Of a DNA stretch of 64,000 nt, positions 43,867 to 55,317 are shown in pieces. Both the position numbers and the translations under genes were made by a program. The stretch comes from Stratiolaelaps scimitus (taxonomy: Eukaryota > Arthropoda > Arachnida > Mesostigmata > Laelapidae): NCBI GenBank assembly GCA_019614645.1, contig JABWDB010000071.1, forward strand, positions 310,001-374,000, in the 5' to 3' direction. The notes beneath the pieces were generated by a model that saw only the letters and a list, made by a program, of their open reading frames with translations, was not told where the DNA came from and ran no database searches. Each line of letters starts with the position of its first letter. Position 1 is the first letter of the stretch.

Positions 43867-45250
43867 CACGCTACAAGAGATTACCTATTTTATTTTTATA
43901 TTAATTTGATGGACATGAAGGGCCAGGACAACCAGCTAGGGCAGTCCCTCAAGCCTGCAGAAGGCTTTTAAAGAAAACGTGTTGTATCTTCCCAACCAGC
44001 ATCTTCCTTACGACTAATCTCAGCGCCTCAATATGTACCGTAACATATATATTAAAAAAGCTAGCAGTTACATTTCATAAAAGTCTAAGCAATTAACCGA
44101 AGCGGGCCTATCATTGGCGTGCTTTTTTTATTATCGCGCCAACAGGAAGACAGCGGAGTATCAGAATATCGCCCGAATGCACGAACATTTCGATAATTAC
44201 GACCTATCTAGTGTTTTTTTTTAACATTATCTGTGGTATTGTCAGCCGTAACGGCATTATAACAACGCTCCGAGGCAGGACAGTAGGAACAGCTTCAGCT
44301 AGGCCTGAAGCTGTGTTGTCATTGCACCTGTAGAATTGTCTACAAGGACACTACTATGATTAGTTTCTAGCATGATGCCTCGTATCGCTGTTCTCCTCTT
44401 CTAACTCCCGAAAACAGATAACGAGAGTGTTATTAACCAATAAGCGGAGTATCATGGCTTAGTGCACCTAGATAGTCACCTATGCCCTGTGCAATAGGAA
44501 CGTGGACTTAGCTGGCGACATCGGAACGATGGCATCGACAGCCGAAACGATGCAGACACGAGGCGACGAGAACGACATATTCATTCGAGCCACTCACACA
44601 CACACACACATGCGCAGTGTTGAGTTGGTCGCCTAGTGCTGCAACCATTTTCATCTGCGTTTGCCGGCACCTTCGATGTAGCATTCGCCGGGACTAGCAG
44701 GAATACCTTCTAGACAGAACGGAATGGCGTCTCTAATAAGAGGGAATTCGTTTATGAGATGGCCGTAAACTGGGATGAGAGTCATGACTGACAGAACGGC
44801 AATATTCTATCTATCTCCGAGCTAAGAGCCTGCCTCTATGTTGGGTAGCACGTGTGATGTAGGATAGCCGCTTGGCTGGACGCCTGTCTACCACGTGATT
44901 AAACCGCTTTAGGCAGACTTGATCAAGAAAAGGTGTTTTCAATTTCGGGAATGGAAGGAAACTTAAGGTTCGCTTTTTGTTCTTACACTGAAAGAGTCCA
45001 ATCCCGTTCCCCGAGGGTACCCTTCCTTTGCATAGCTCAGCAAATTTCATATTTCAATAATTATAGTGTCAGCTGAGGCACTATGTCGCTTGCCATGCTA
45101 ATAGACGAGTCTCGTGTCGCCATCGCAGACACCTGGAGATATATCAGTCGTTAACATTTATTGGCATTCGGAACTCGTCTAGATTAGCCGTTCCGCGAGT
45201 TGGTTAAAGTATTTGGACAAGCAGATCATACATTTAGCTCCGACATCGGT
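42771..45250. other. Gene-poor region with microsatellites
   Basis: (AT)n lies at 43833-43864, (CA)n at 44593-44609, and a 10-bp-stem hairpin ACAGCTTCAG/CTGAAGCTGT at 44289-44314. A frame at 42917-43201 follows the RT scrap but is not recognised. Confidence 0.4.
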
Positions 45251-46200
45251 CGGTCAAGCAGGAGCATCGTGTGGCAGGTTCAAGTCGTGTAAATGTATGC
45301 AGTATGTGTAAGCTGTCCAGTAGTGAATGGTAAGTGTTTCATTTCACGAGGAACGTTGAGGCGCGCATTCAACCTCAGGGTAAGGTGGACCAGCTACGAC
45401 CGTGGTGCCGGGCACCAGCTAACGTGGTCACTGCGCATGGCAGGGAGCATACTCACTCCTGTTGAGCTGCTACTGCTGCTACTGCTGCGGCTGGTGCTCC
45501 CATGTAGCCTCCTCTCTCTTCCTGTGTGCCGCCTAGATGCGGCCTCCGGGGACACTGATTCGAATTGGTGGAGGAAGGGCTGCTCTGAGGGACGCGATCA
45601 CTGAGTAGCCGACGGACCGACAATAGCCTGCAGCAGTAGCAGCCGCCGCCGCCGCCGCCTGCAGTTGCCGTCAGTGGTTAGTCGGTCGGCTCATTGCTGC
45701 AGACGTCGCTGTCGCTGTTCGACGCTGGACTCGACAGCGGTTGGAGCGACCGGCGCACGGCGCCGTGGTTCTGTTCTCTCTGTTTCCCGCTCCTGTGACG
45801 ACAGTTACTACAGCTACAGCTACGACCACAGACGACTACCACTACTGCTGAGCTGTAGCAACCAGAACCTCTGCGCGCAGTTCCAGCTGTGGTAGTTGTA
45901 GTAGTAGTAGTAGTAGTAGTTGTGGTGGTGGTGGTGGAGGTGGAGGTGGTGGTGGAGGTGGAGGTGGTAGCGGCTGTGAAGGTTCGTTGTGTGTTGTTAT
46001 TAGCTTCCGTTTGTGAGCCAGCTACTCACATCAACCACCCGTCCATCTGTCCGTCCGTCCGTCACTCAGTCAGTCAGTTGTTACTGCTGGTTGCGGGTGG
46101 GCATGATCTGCTCATTCGTCTCTCATTTGCAGTCGTGGACCATGTGATACTCGCCAGCCATTGAAGATGTGAATCTAGGCCAGTGCAGCCACTGAATGTA
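45251..46200 (+). promoter_or_regulatory. GC-rich, triplet-repeat-rich region: candidate promoter / 5' UTR exon
   Basis: It stands out from the AT-rich surroundings. It holds CTG/CTA runs (45462-45492), a GCC run (45641-45660), a GTA run and then a purine-rich GTG/GAG run (45895-45970). Donor-like GTAAGT (45330) and GTAAGG (45380) occur. An open frame from ATG 45437 encodes a hydrophobic Leu-rich stretch (MAGSILTPVELLLLLLLRL), but this comes from CTG repeats and is not taken as a gene. Its position 0.6-1.5 kb upstream of the coding exon at 46740 suggests a first, non-coding exon and promoter. This is inference. Confidence 0.4.
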
Positions 46201-46739
46201 CGTTGATTAACAAATAACACCGTCGGACTATCGGAGTCATTAAGTAATAGACAATATCAAAAATATCCACAAGACACCAAATGGCATGAAATGGATATAA
46301 AGTTTTACGCTCTTTACGATCTGCACCGCTGCGATTACCGATTTCACACGAGTTTCATATATGTATCATTTACGCAGGATACAAATACAATTTGATTTGG
46401 TGAACAAACAAATCACTCTGGAGTAGTGCAGTGTACACAAAGGATATGTGCATCATCATCATTCTTCTTCTTCATCATCACCTGAGTGAACAGAGAGACG
46501 GCCATACTAAGGCATTCCACCCGCCTTTTACTCCAGTCCGTTATACCTGTTAGAAGATATGAATAACTGGTCTAACTAACTTCACTAGTGATGTGCCTCC
46601 AATCCTCATTGTACTGACGGCAGCAGCAGCAGCAGCAACAGCAACATTTGCCTAACGTGCGCGTCACTCTCTTCTTTGTATTTGTTGTTATTTTCTCTTA
46701 TTTTTCCCCTCATTTCATGTGTATCTATCTGCATTTCAG

Positions 46740-46931
46740 TAAGGTGAGCTAAGGTGTGGTTTAGTGGAGATTGCCTGGCGTGCGCTGAAGCGCGGCGCGA
46801 GGATGTCGAGCTCACAAACGGGAGGCAAGGGCGAAGATGCCACAACGCCCATGTTACCCGGTGGAGCAAGCGGTGCAGGCCAAGCGCACGTCATCCGCAT
46901 GGATTCCAGCACGGCTAATCTGCAATCATCG
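46740..46931 (+). CDS. Candidate first coding exon of an unidentified host gene (CDS from 46803)
   Basis: A pyrimidine-rich tract ending TATCTGCATTTCAG (to 46739) is a good 3' splice site. The 5' UTR part runs to 46802. The ATG at 46803 has A at -3. The frame gives exactly 43 codons to 46931 and is followed at once by GTGAGT, a good 5' splice site in phase 0. The peptide starts MSSSQTGGKGEDATTPMLPG and ends MDSSTANLQSS. It is Ser/Gly/Thr-rich, with no signal peptide or known domain, and looks like the disordered N terminus of a larger intracellular protein. Codon use is GC-rich at third positions, unlike the AT-rich flanks. Later exons were not found and could lie beyond the window. The protein is not recognised. 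Confidence 0.6.
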
Positions 46932-48727
46932 GTGAGTGCCATACAATTACATCCACTATTACCTTAACTGTCTCCACAGTCTACTTTTTATTTTGCCGAG
47001 CGATGTTGTACGACAAGTTCCAAGAGCTGAAGCAGTTCTTGGACTTCGTTCCAGGACACGAGAAAGCCGTTTCCTCAAATATCGTTTTGTCTCTTCCAAG
47101 AAAAGGAGAGAGAGAGCTAAACCTCTACGTATTTTCATTATAACCTTCTGAGTTCGTTTATGAGTCTCGTCTCCAAAGAAAGCAAACGAGGCAGTGCCTT
47201 CTGCGAATTCCAAATTTTGATATATATTTCAAACATTAATTAATAACTGCAAATGGTGTAAAATGGCATTCCTCAAATGCGTGTGCTGTACCTCCTTCTA
47301 ATTAGGGTCGCACTTCACTCGCACATCAACTTCACCCCGAGGGACAAATATATGTCTATATATATATAATCATGATTTGTGAGTACTACACCAGACTGGC
47401 TGGGCTGCACTGTGATGACTGCGTTTCATCATTGTGAATGACATCTAGAAGAGTAGCCCCATCGCATTTTATGACAGGTCTCCGTACCGCTGTGTATCGT
47501 TGCTTCAGAGACCTGCATGAGCACCATCCAAGGCCCCAATGCAACCTACCAGAGAGGTAGATTGGAAAGAGAGCATGTGATCTAGAGGCAAATGTTTTTC
47601 AGTCTTTCAATATCATTGTTTACTCAATTTAAAACTATGAAGTACATTAACACTCTTATTCGTTAGTAGCTCGTAGTCGTTTTTGCAATGACGTATACTG
47701 CCTTTGCTCATATTCGATTATAGAGGGTCAGTATTCTTTAAGCTAATTATTCATTGTTCTATTTCAAATGTTGATCTGTGGTTTTCGATTGGGAAGAAAT
47801 ACACCATTACAACAATAGATACCTTTTTTTGTCACATACAAATTGAAACTATAACCAATCATGTGACAGCAATGCGATACCTAACTAGGTACAACTACAC
47901 AAAATTCATAATACAGGGTTTTTCCAGCGCAGGTCGGTATGAAAATACCACATTTGTTACCCAATACCACACAAACTACCAACCCACTATATTTTCAACT
48001 GACAGAATTAAGTGATCCTATTATGATCTCAATCAGGTCTCTTAAATGTTCCTAGACTAAATATTAGGTGATACAATAATATTGTATTAGATATTATTGT
48101 CCAATTTTCTGGTGATCGCTGCATCGGCGCTATCCAAAAATCAGAATTTGATACCAGTATCATTCCTATGTTTGAAGTATAATAAGAACATACAAATAGG
48201 GCTCAAAATACGCCTTTGTATGTTTTTATTTCGGGTCGTCATTCGTCAGTGGTCGTTCTGTTCCCACCAGCTCAGGTTTTCAATTACGAACGGGTATTGT
48301 ATACAAGCTAGTGTGTGCTGAGTACTTACTATCTGTAGTCATGTCGGCGAAATGAGGAAGTCTAAACTATTCGATCCTATTATAGAAAGGGTTCGAAAAC
48401 TAGGCGTGATTGAGTTCCTTTGTAAATTTGTTTGCCATTTTTGGAAATCAAAGCAAAGATGTGATATTCAGTGCCAACCCTCCTGACAACCAATCGACCG
48501 TGTCAAGTTAAATTTTATTCATAATTTCAATATATCGAAGCCCATGACGAAGGATACGTGTATCATAGAGGAATCAGCTACAAACTTACTTCACCGAGCC
48601 AACGCCAGTGCTCGGGAGGGGAATTGCATAATAAGCATCGACTAGTTTTTGATGTAATCAAAAGGTCTGGTGTAGATGGACTTTCACGCGGGTGACGCTT
48701 TACAATGATTCGACCCCTGTGAAATAT

Positions 48728-48767
<40 letters not shown>

Positions 48768-51700
48768 CTTAAACATGATGAAGGCAGAATACTATATGAG
48801 CATTCAATTGAAAAGCCTTTTGCTGACACGCTTGAAGCGTCACGGTTGGCCTGACCAGAAAAAGCTGAATGGTAAATGATGGATTTATTAGCCGATTGAT
48901 ATCAAAGCCGATGAGTCTGCTCTGTTACATGGACGTCGTCGAGTGAATCGACTGTGTGAGCGCGACCGCCTACAACAAAACAAATAGATCAAACCGTCTG
49001 TTCTTCCCGAAAATACGCTAATACCGTTCTCCCTGTTGCATCTGTCGTCGAGTTTGAGAGTATGCTGTGTTGTCCGTTGCGCCAGTCGCTGAATGAATGA
49101 ATGGATGGATCGGTGCATGGCTGCCGTGGTGGCCTTAGCGGTTGAACCGCACCAGAGCGCTACATACATTGGTTGGTTCGTTGCTTGGTTAGTTGATGGT
49201 GTCGTTCATCGTCGCAGCAGCAGCAGCAGTCGGGTCGTATCCATGGCTCACTGTCGAGTGTTGTATGAGGGGCCAACCGTGATATTTCTGTTCCGTTGTT
49301 GCTGCTATTGCTGCCGCTGACTCAATAAGAGCCAATTGAGCTTCTCACTCGATCGTGCGACGACGCCCGATCATATAAGAACTCTCTGACTACCCACTGA
49401 AATACAGAATCAAAGCCACACAGAGATATACCACCACAACCGCAGAGAGACTGCTCCGGTCAGTCCGTTGCTCCCACTGATACCCCGGCTACAGCGGCCA
49501 CTACTATTATTATTATTATACTAAACGAAATATTAGTGGACGCACGGACAGTCTCTCCTGTACCAGCTCATCAAAGTGGGCAGATAGGCACTGACGGAAT
49601 TGTTTTACACAGAGAAAGGTTGTAATAGTTAAGCCACTGGAAACAGCTAAATCGGATCAATTTAAACGGACTTATATTAAAGGGCAACTATAAATTAGTA
49701 ATATAGATATGTTTTATGTGTAAATATTTTTGTGTAAGAGAAGGCTACAAGTGATGACGACTGCCATGGATTCCATTTTTGAATCGGTGGTGACAAGGGA
49801 GATTGCCACTTATCTGCACATTGGAATTTCCTATTTGCTAATAGAAATGTCATCAAATGGAGAATATGCGGACAATCATAAGGCGATTAGTGGATTATCC
49901 TGTGTTTGTCATGCAATTATTTGAGTGGAACATGGTCGACGGAATCAATAACAGAAGTAAGTTGAAAAATAGGAGGATGTCAAATCGTCATGAGACGCAG
50001 AGTAATTCGCAAATTTTAAACTATCTTCGCTATTCATTTATTTTATTAGAAAGCCACGCTACTTTGTTTCATTGAAATTAATAAAACGAATTAGTTGAAG
50101 GAAAATAGGAAAACTAAGCGGCCCTACACCTAATGATATTCTACCAGGCATTTTTAAGCTGCGGGGAAGAATGCAGTGTGACACACCAGTTCTGTCGCTC
50201 ACAATTGCACAGTGATGGCTATTGTTTCACAGACAGCCATTGAATGTCTGGAACTTCAATCGGGTAGAGAGTAGAAATAGTATAAACTGAAAGAAGACAA
50301 TGAAAGCTAGAAACATTATGTGAAAAAAAAGTTTGAAAAAAATAAGAAAAAAAGCTGATTTCGAGGCTTAAAGGACATGAGGTTTGAAAACGCGTAATTG
50401 CTATCGTGTAGTCAGTGTACTCTCGTGTACAGCCAACTTTGCACAATCTTGATTTCCACTCGGGTAATCAAGAAGATCATTGCAATGTGCCACTCAACTT
50501 GAGTTTAAGAAAACTTTAGCAAAGTCGATCAGTGCGATATCAACCAAAAAAAATCATCAGGTGAAGAATCGCTGCTTTCCGAAAGGCCTTTGCTATGATA
50601 TTATTAAAAATAAAAAAACAAATAGCCAAGATCGGAGTGGACGCAAGTTCGGAAACCAAAAAGACAAATTCTTTCTACTTTGGGTGAGATTGAGTTCTTT
50701 TGGCCTTAATTAAATTTGTGTACATATATAACACCTGGTAAATATGAACGGTCTGCAATGACTAAATATAAAGTGTGAATAATTAAAGATTAAAAGGCGA
50801 CTACCTCTGCTGTAGAGATTGAGTGAGTGCCTTTAATTGAATCGGACGACCGTCGTCAAAAGGTTGAGCAGCACATCTTTCTAACACTGTCGACTCCTCG
50901 GGGACTAGCATCTAAAACCACGATCCATATTCCCTTTCTCAGAGGGCGTTTTAGGGCTTAGCTTCCGATATGGGTTAAATATAGTTGATGATGCAATTGT
51001 GAAGATATTTTTTGAGCGTATTAGACGACTTTCGATACAACCCGCTCCTTAGCCAGCAGACGTTGGGACGTGAAATCACACACAAACAAGCAGGTATAGT
51101 AGCATTACAGGTTATGACATTCGGATATTGCTACACATTCTGTTCATGTCATAATAGAACGAGGACGCAGCTGATGAGCAAAAGTTAGATACCTCTAGCA
51201 GACGCACCTATTTTATGTGCAGAGACTGGAGGAGTGGACATGAGCGAGCTCGAAAAACATGGAACAGTTATACAGATCATATGTTATGTAGGAGATGATA
51301 CGCGAGTCAGTTCTTGCCTCTTGTTCTGTTGTTTCGGTTTTAGTTTTGAAAAAGGGTAAATGTTGAAAACGTCTAAATATTAATGCCGTTTAGAGAATTG
51401 GAGCTGACAAGGTGTTTATGTCATTTGTGTGTGTGTGTGTGTGTGTGGGTGTTTCGCATGTACTTATTAGCAATAGCAAAGTGCCCAGCGACAGACGGAT
51501 TTGGATGCTCGGTTGGATCGCAAGCAATTAAAAAAAATGTCTTCCAAAAGTGTGAGCAGAAAATTTTCCTCCCATACAATAAAGCTTCTATTCAGAAATA
51601 CGGCTAGTTGTCTCCTGCGAAGTTTTGTTGCCGGCGTGTTTGATAAATTTGTTATTATTTTCTCAAGGTTATGATTACTACTCCGCAGTGTTTGTGTTAG

Positions 51701-54102
51701 CTTGATTTGAGTTCCGCTATATTGTCCCAGTCACATTCAGCGGACAAGCGAAATCGTACACTGCAATACAAGTGCTGGAGGCTGAATGATGCCTTATTGT
51801 CCAGTCTTTATCAACTGATATTGCTCTTAGTTATTGGTACACACTCAAATACAACGGAGTGTGACTATGAGCATCACAATTTCCTTAACGAGAGACACAG
51901 TTGCATATTTTGAGCTATTTTAAGTGTCCACTTCGGCGCACCCAAGAAATACCCACTTGCTTAGATTCCTAACATGCGAGTTTTTTCTGTTTGGTTTAGG
52001 GCCAGCTTTTTTCACAAAACCGAGAAAATCGGCGAGTGCGGCTATTGCATACTCAATGCCACTCAGCCATTTTAGGCCGTCGTTACTATTGCGTTGATGC
52101 TGCGTAAGTCCGTAGCTTATTACTAGTTACTGACCGGTAGAATCAAGACTCCGCAGCAAAATTTCACAAAAAAACTTTCGACAAAATAAAGACACTTTCT
52201 ATTACGGCACTTCCCTTCCCCTCTCTGCTATTTTTAAAAATAAAAAAGCGCAAATATATCGAGACAACGTTTTTCTCTCACATATTCAAAGTCGACCTGT
52301 GACACGTCCAGATCTCGATGATCATCTTAAAATGTCGGCACAAATGTCAGCTTGCTTTTGATTTACACATATTTGACACTTGGTATGATGACTTGACACA
52401 TGCGCAAACTGAAAGACAACCCAGAGAGTAAGGACATTGAAGCCAAGTTAATATTTGATAATGATGTTAGAGAGACCACTACATGGAACACTACCTTCCC
52501 ACCGTTTAGCAGTGCATCCATTCTGGTTGCTCTGTTGCCGGATCAGCTCTCTTGCCTGTTGCAATTATTGACGGGTGTCATTACAGTTAGATCATCTTAG
52601 TTATTTGCGCTGAAGTATTATATTTCGAAATTAAAGTAATTCCATTCTAGTTGCTATTTTGCTGTTGCTTCGTTGTTCTCGATGGATTTCCAAAATAAAC
52701 ACTGATACTAGATGCTGCTTTCAAAGTTACCCAACGTTCAGGATTGCATAGTTCAAAAATTCCAAATTGTGTAGAGGTAATTGCGACAAAACCCTTGTTA
52801 ATAGTTTACGGGAAAAAATAAAACAAGCGAACTTGTCAGAATCAAGCACTGCGATCCGCTTGCTCAAGTGGCCTCACCCCTCACACCCAAATACGTCTTT
52901 AAGTGAGTCTGTATGTAGTATATAAATTGTAAGGTAAGAATTGAGCCTTGTGAACATTCGTGAACAGGCTGCACCCCACTATATGACAAAGTGCCATTCA
53001 CACAAGCGCGAAAAGTGCAATCTTCAATAAATCAAACACGGCGATCCACCTGAAAATGTGAGACCACACCGTGTCTTGGAGGTGGGCCTATCATGGTCCC
53101 TGAGGTCCGATTTAAAATCCAAGTATTATTATATTACTACAAGTTACTTCGTCCAGTTATAAACGAGTTCCAAGCGTTTTGACACCATAAAAGTTTAAGC
53201 GTGGTAGACAATTCAGGAGATGGTGTTGGCTCGCATGTGGTGAATTACTGTGCTTATAACGCTTCCCATGATTTTGCATGGGACAGGCAGCTAAGATACC
53301 GGATGCTAAGTTTCACCAAAATTATTTGTCCGGAATAGCTTTTTACAGAGAGTACAAATCTATGCTGTCTACTCCGCGTTGTTCAAACCAGCGCAAGAAG
53401 GATGATCTTCATACCCAGAGGCTAACTATACCACAACCTGGCCCATTCCCGCTTCATTCATACAGATTGTACACACTATCTTGACATTAAGTTTCACTCA
53501 ACTGCTCGCCGATCAAAGGTACCCTAAATGCAGTGCGTGTAGATTGCGAACGAGAGAGAGAGAGAGTGCGTACTGCGATAGCACGAACAATAAAGCTCAC
53601 CCTTGTACTTGTAGGTTCGTTGCTAACCTCTCTTAGAGTTTGTTTCGTCGCAATCCATCATGCCTGGAATCGCGGTCCCAAATGCTGACAGCATTAAAAG
53701 TGATACCATTGCTCAATTCACTCGCCACTAATGGAATCAATATATATTTAATCTTTAATTAAACATTCAACTAATGGGATTAATTTTGCATAGCCCACTT
53801 ATTCCTCAGAGTACTTCCCAAGTGTTCGTTAATAGTAGGCGTCTCCTATGGGACTTCTTCAGCCATTTGAACCGATCGATGCGTGCCGTCTTGAGCCTGT
53901 ATAATTGAGATGAACGTTCACAGTTACGCTCACTCCTTAAGATTATTACTGCATACTCCGGCGAGCAAAAGGCCAAAGCGAAGTACAGCACCCCTATCTC
54001 CTTGCCGCAAAAAATGCCAATGTCAAAGACTTAAAGCCGTATTGAGAAGGAACTTAAGACAGTTGAGAGTTGGGAATACCCGCGATCGAGTTTATATTTT
54101 TA
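46932..54102. other. Probable intron and/or intergenic sequence, no recognised exon
   Basis: AT-rich, with (AT)n at 48731-48763, (GT)n at 51426-51448, (GA)n at 53551-53567 and (TTA)n at 49502-49520. A GC-richer patch at about 48930-49480 holds a CAG run (49212-49230) and a TATAAGA (49374), which could be another promoter or exon, but no convincing frame is present. Two related stretches at 52840-52890 and 53025-53075 share AATCAAxCACxGCGATCC. Frames at 47704-48015 and 49730-49924 are not recognised. Confidence 0.4.
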
Positions 54103-54104
54103 TA

Positions 54105-55317
54105 TTAGGTTGACCCAAATATAATGAGATGCATATAAATTTCAGTACCAGCTAAACTAAGCAAGTTAAAACAAAGATTTTTTTAGCATGAGGTATGCAC
54201 CTCTTTTATTTATACACTGGCCCCAGAGTTCTGACAGCTTTCTGACGGCTAGGTAGGCACCATTTCTATTACCATTTATAACTTTGTTATTTAGGGCCTC
54301 TCGGAGTAAATCCATATTTGCATACCTTTGGCGACCAGCCCCTTTTAATCGATGAAAGCAACCATAGTCACACGGGCTTAAATCGGAAAAATTGGGGGGG
54401 TGATGCCATTGCTCAAACTTGTTGGCATTAAGCCAGGACGTACTTTCATTGCTACGACGACCCTAACATTGTTGTCGGGCAGCCACACTCGGTGCTTCTT
54501 ATTGCTATGCCAATTATTCATGAGTCCCTTCAAGAATTCAAGATATCGAACAGTGTCAATTTTTTCTGTTGGGCCCAAAATCTCGTAGTAGCAAATTTGG
54601 TACTGCTACTGCCATTGCCTGTTCACCTAGTTGTAGCCACTGTTTCACTTGATCTCTTTTTCGGGTCCCCCATACAGGCTGACTCACGTCTCGTCCACTG
54701 CAACGGTACGCTCTGTTGCTGCGACTCTTTTGCTGCCTATATATCTTCAAATTTCCTCGCGAACACTCCCCACGCATTTTCAGTTGGTTAGGACCGAGTT
54801 AACGAGGGACCCATTTTGCATTTTTTTTCTGCATCCTCAGACTATTTTTAATAAGTCGACAACATGTTTCTCGAGACACGCAAATTTTAGCCGACGAAGT
54901 CATCAATGACCAAGCTCTAGTTTGCTCAAAAGCTTTTTCGATTATCTCGATCCGTTCGTCGAATTGAGATTCGGGAAGGGGTGGGCGCCCTCAATGTTTA
55001 TTAATGTCCCAGTAGCCTTACCTAAACTGGGCACACCAATGGTAGACCTGTCGTCGACTCAGGGCATTATGGCCGGACACACTAACCAACTCTCGATGGA
55101 TTTCAGCTGGACATTTCTTCTCTTGAAACACAAACCTGACATTTTTCTTGTGAAAATGCAAGTCTGAAGAACCTGCTCCGGTGGCTGCCATTTCGAATGC
55201 CCAACGAAAGCCCTATGCTAGCGGCTTTCGCTAATTATTGTGTCTCATTGCCCACCAAATTTGAATTCAAGCCGGCCAAGAATAAGAACTCGGCACATTA
55301 TTTTTGGGTCAACCTAA
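54105..55317 (-). mobile_element. Near full-length mariner transposon with 22-bp terminal inverted repeats
   Basis: The left end TTAGGTTGACCCAAATATAATG (54105-54126) and the complement of the right end (55296-55317) differ at a single base. The left flank ends in TA, the expected target duplication; the right flank is CA, probably a mutated TA. Length is 1213 bp, in the 1.2-1.3 kb range of mariners. It carries one broken transposase gene on the minus strand. Confidence 0.92.
54166..55191 (-). pseudogene. Mariner transposase, inactivated
   Basis: The ATG is at 55191-55189 and the terminal TAA at 54168-54166, about 342 codons, normal for a mariner. The N-terminal helix-turn-helix part reads KNVRFVFQEKKCPAEIHREL and VYHWCAQF, then a stop. 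At about 54690 the first catalytic box reads VDET, stop, VSLYG: the Trp codon of the usual DETW has become TGA. The second catalytic region reads LPDNNVR followed by VAMKVR. LSPCDYGCFHRLKGAGRQRY lies in another frame near 54350, with REALNNKVINGN downstream. It needs several frame changes and cannot make an active enzyme, but its intact ends could still be recognised by a transposase supplied in trans. Confidence 0.85.

Noticed and set aside
45437..45604. Secreted-peptide-like frame with a Leu-rich N terminus
   Set aside because: The hydrophobic stretch is the translation of a CTG/CTA repeat within a GC-rich putative 5' UTR; no mature domain follows.
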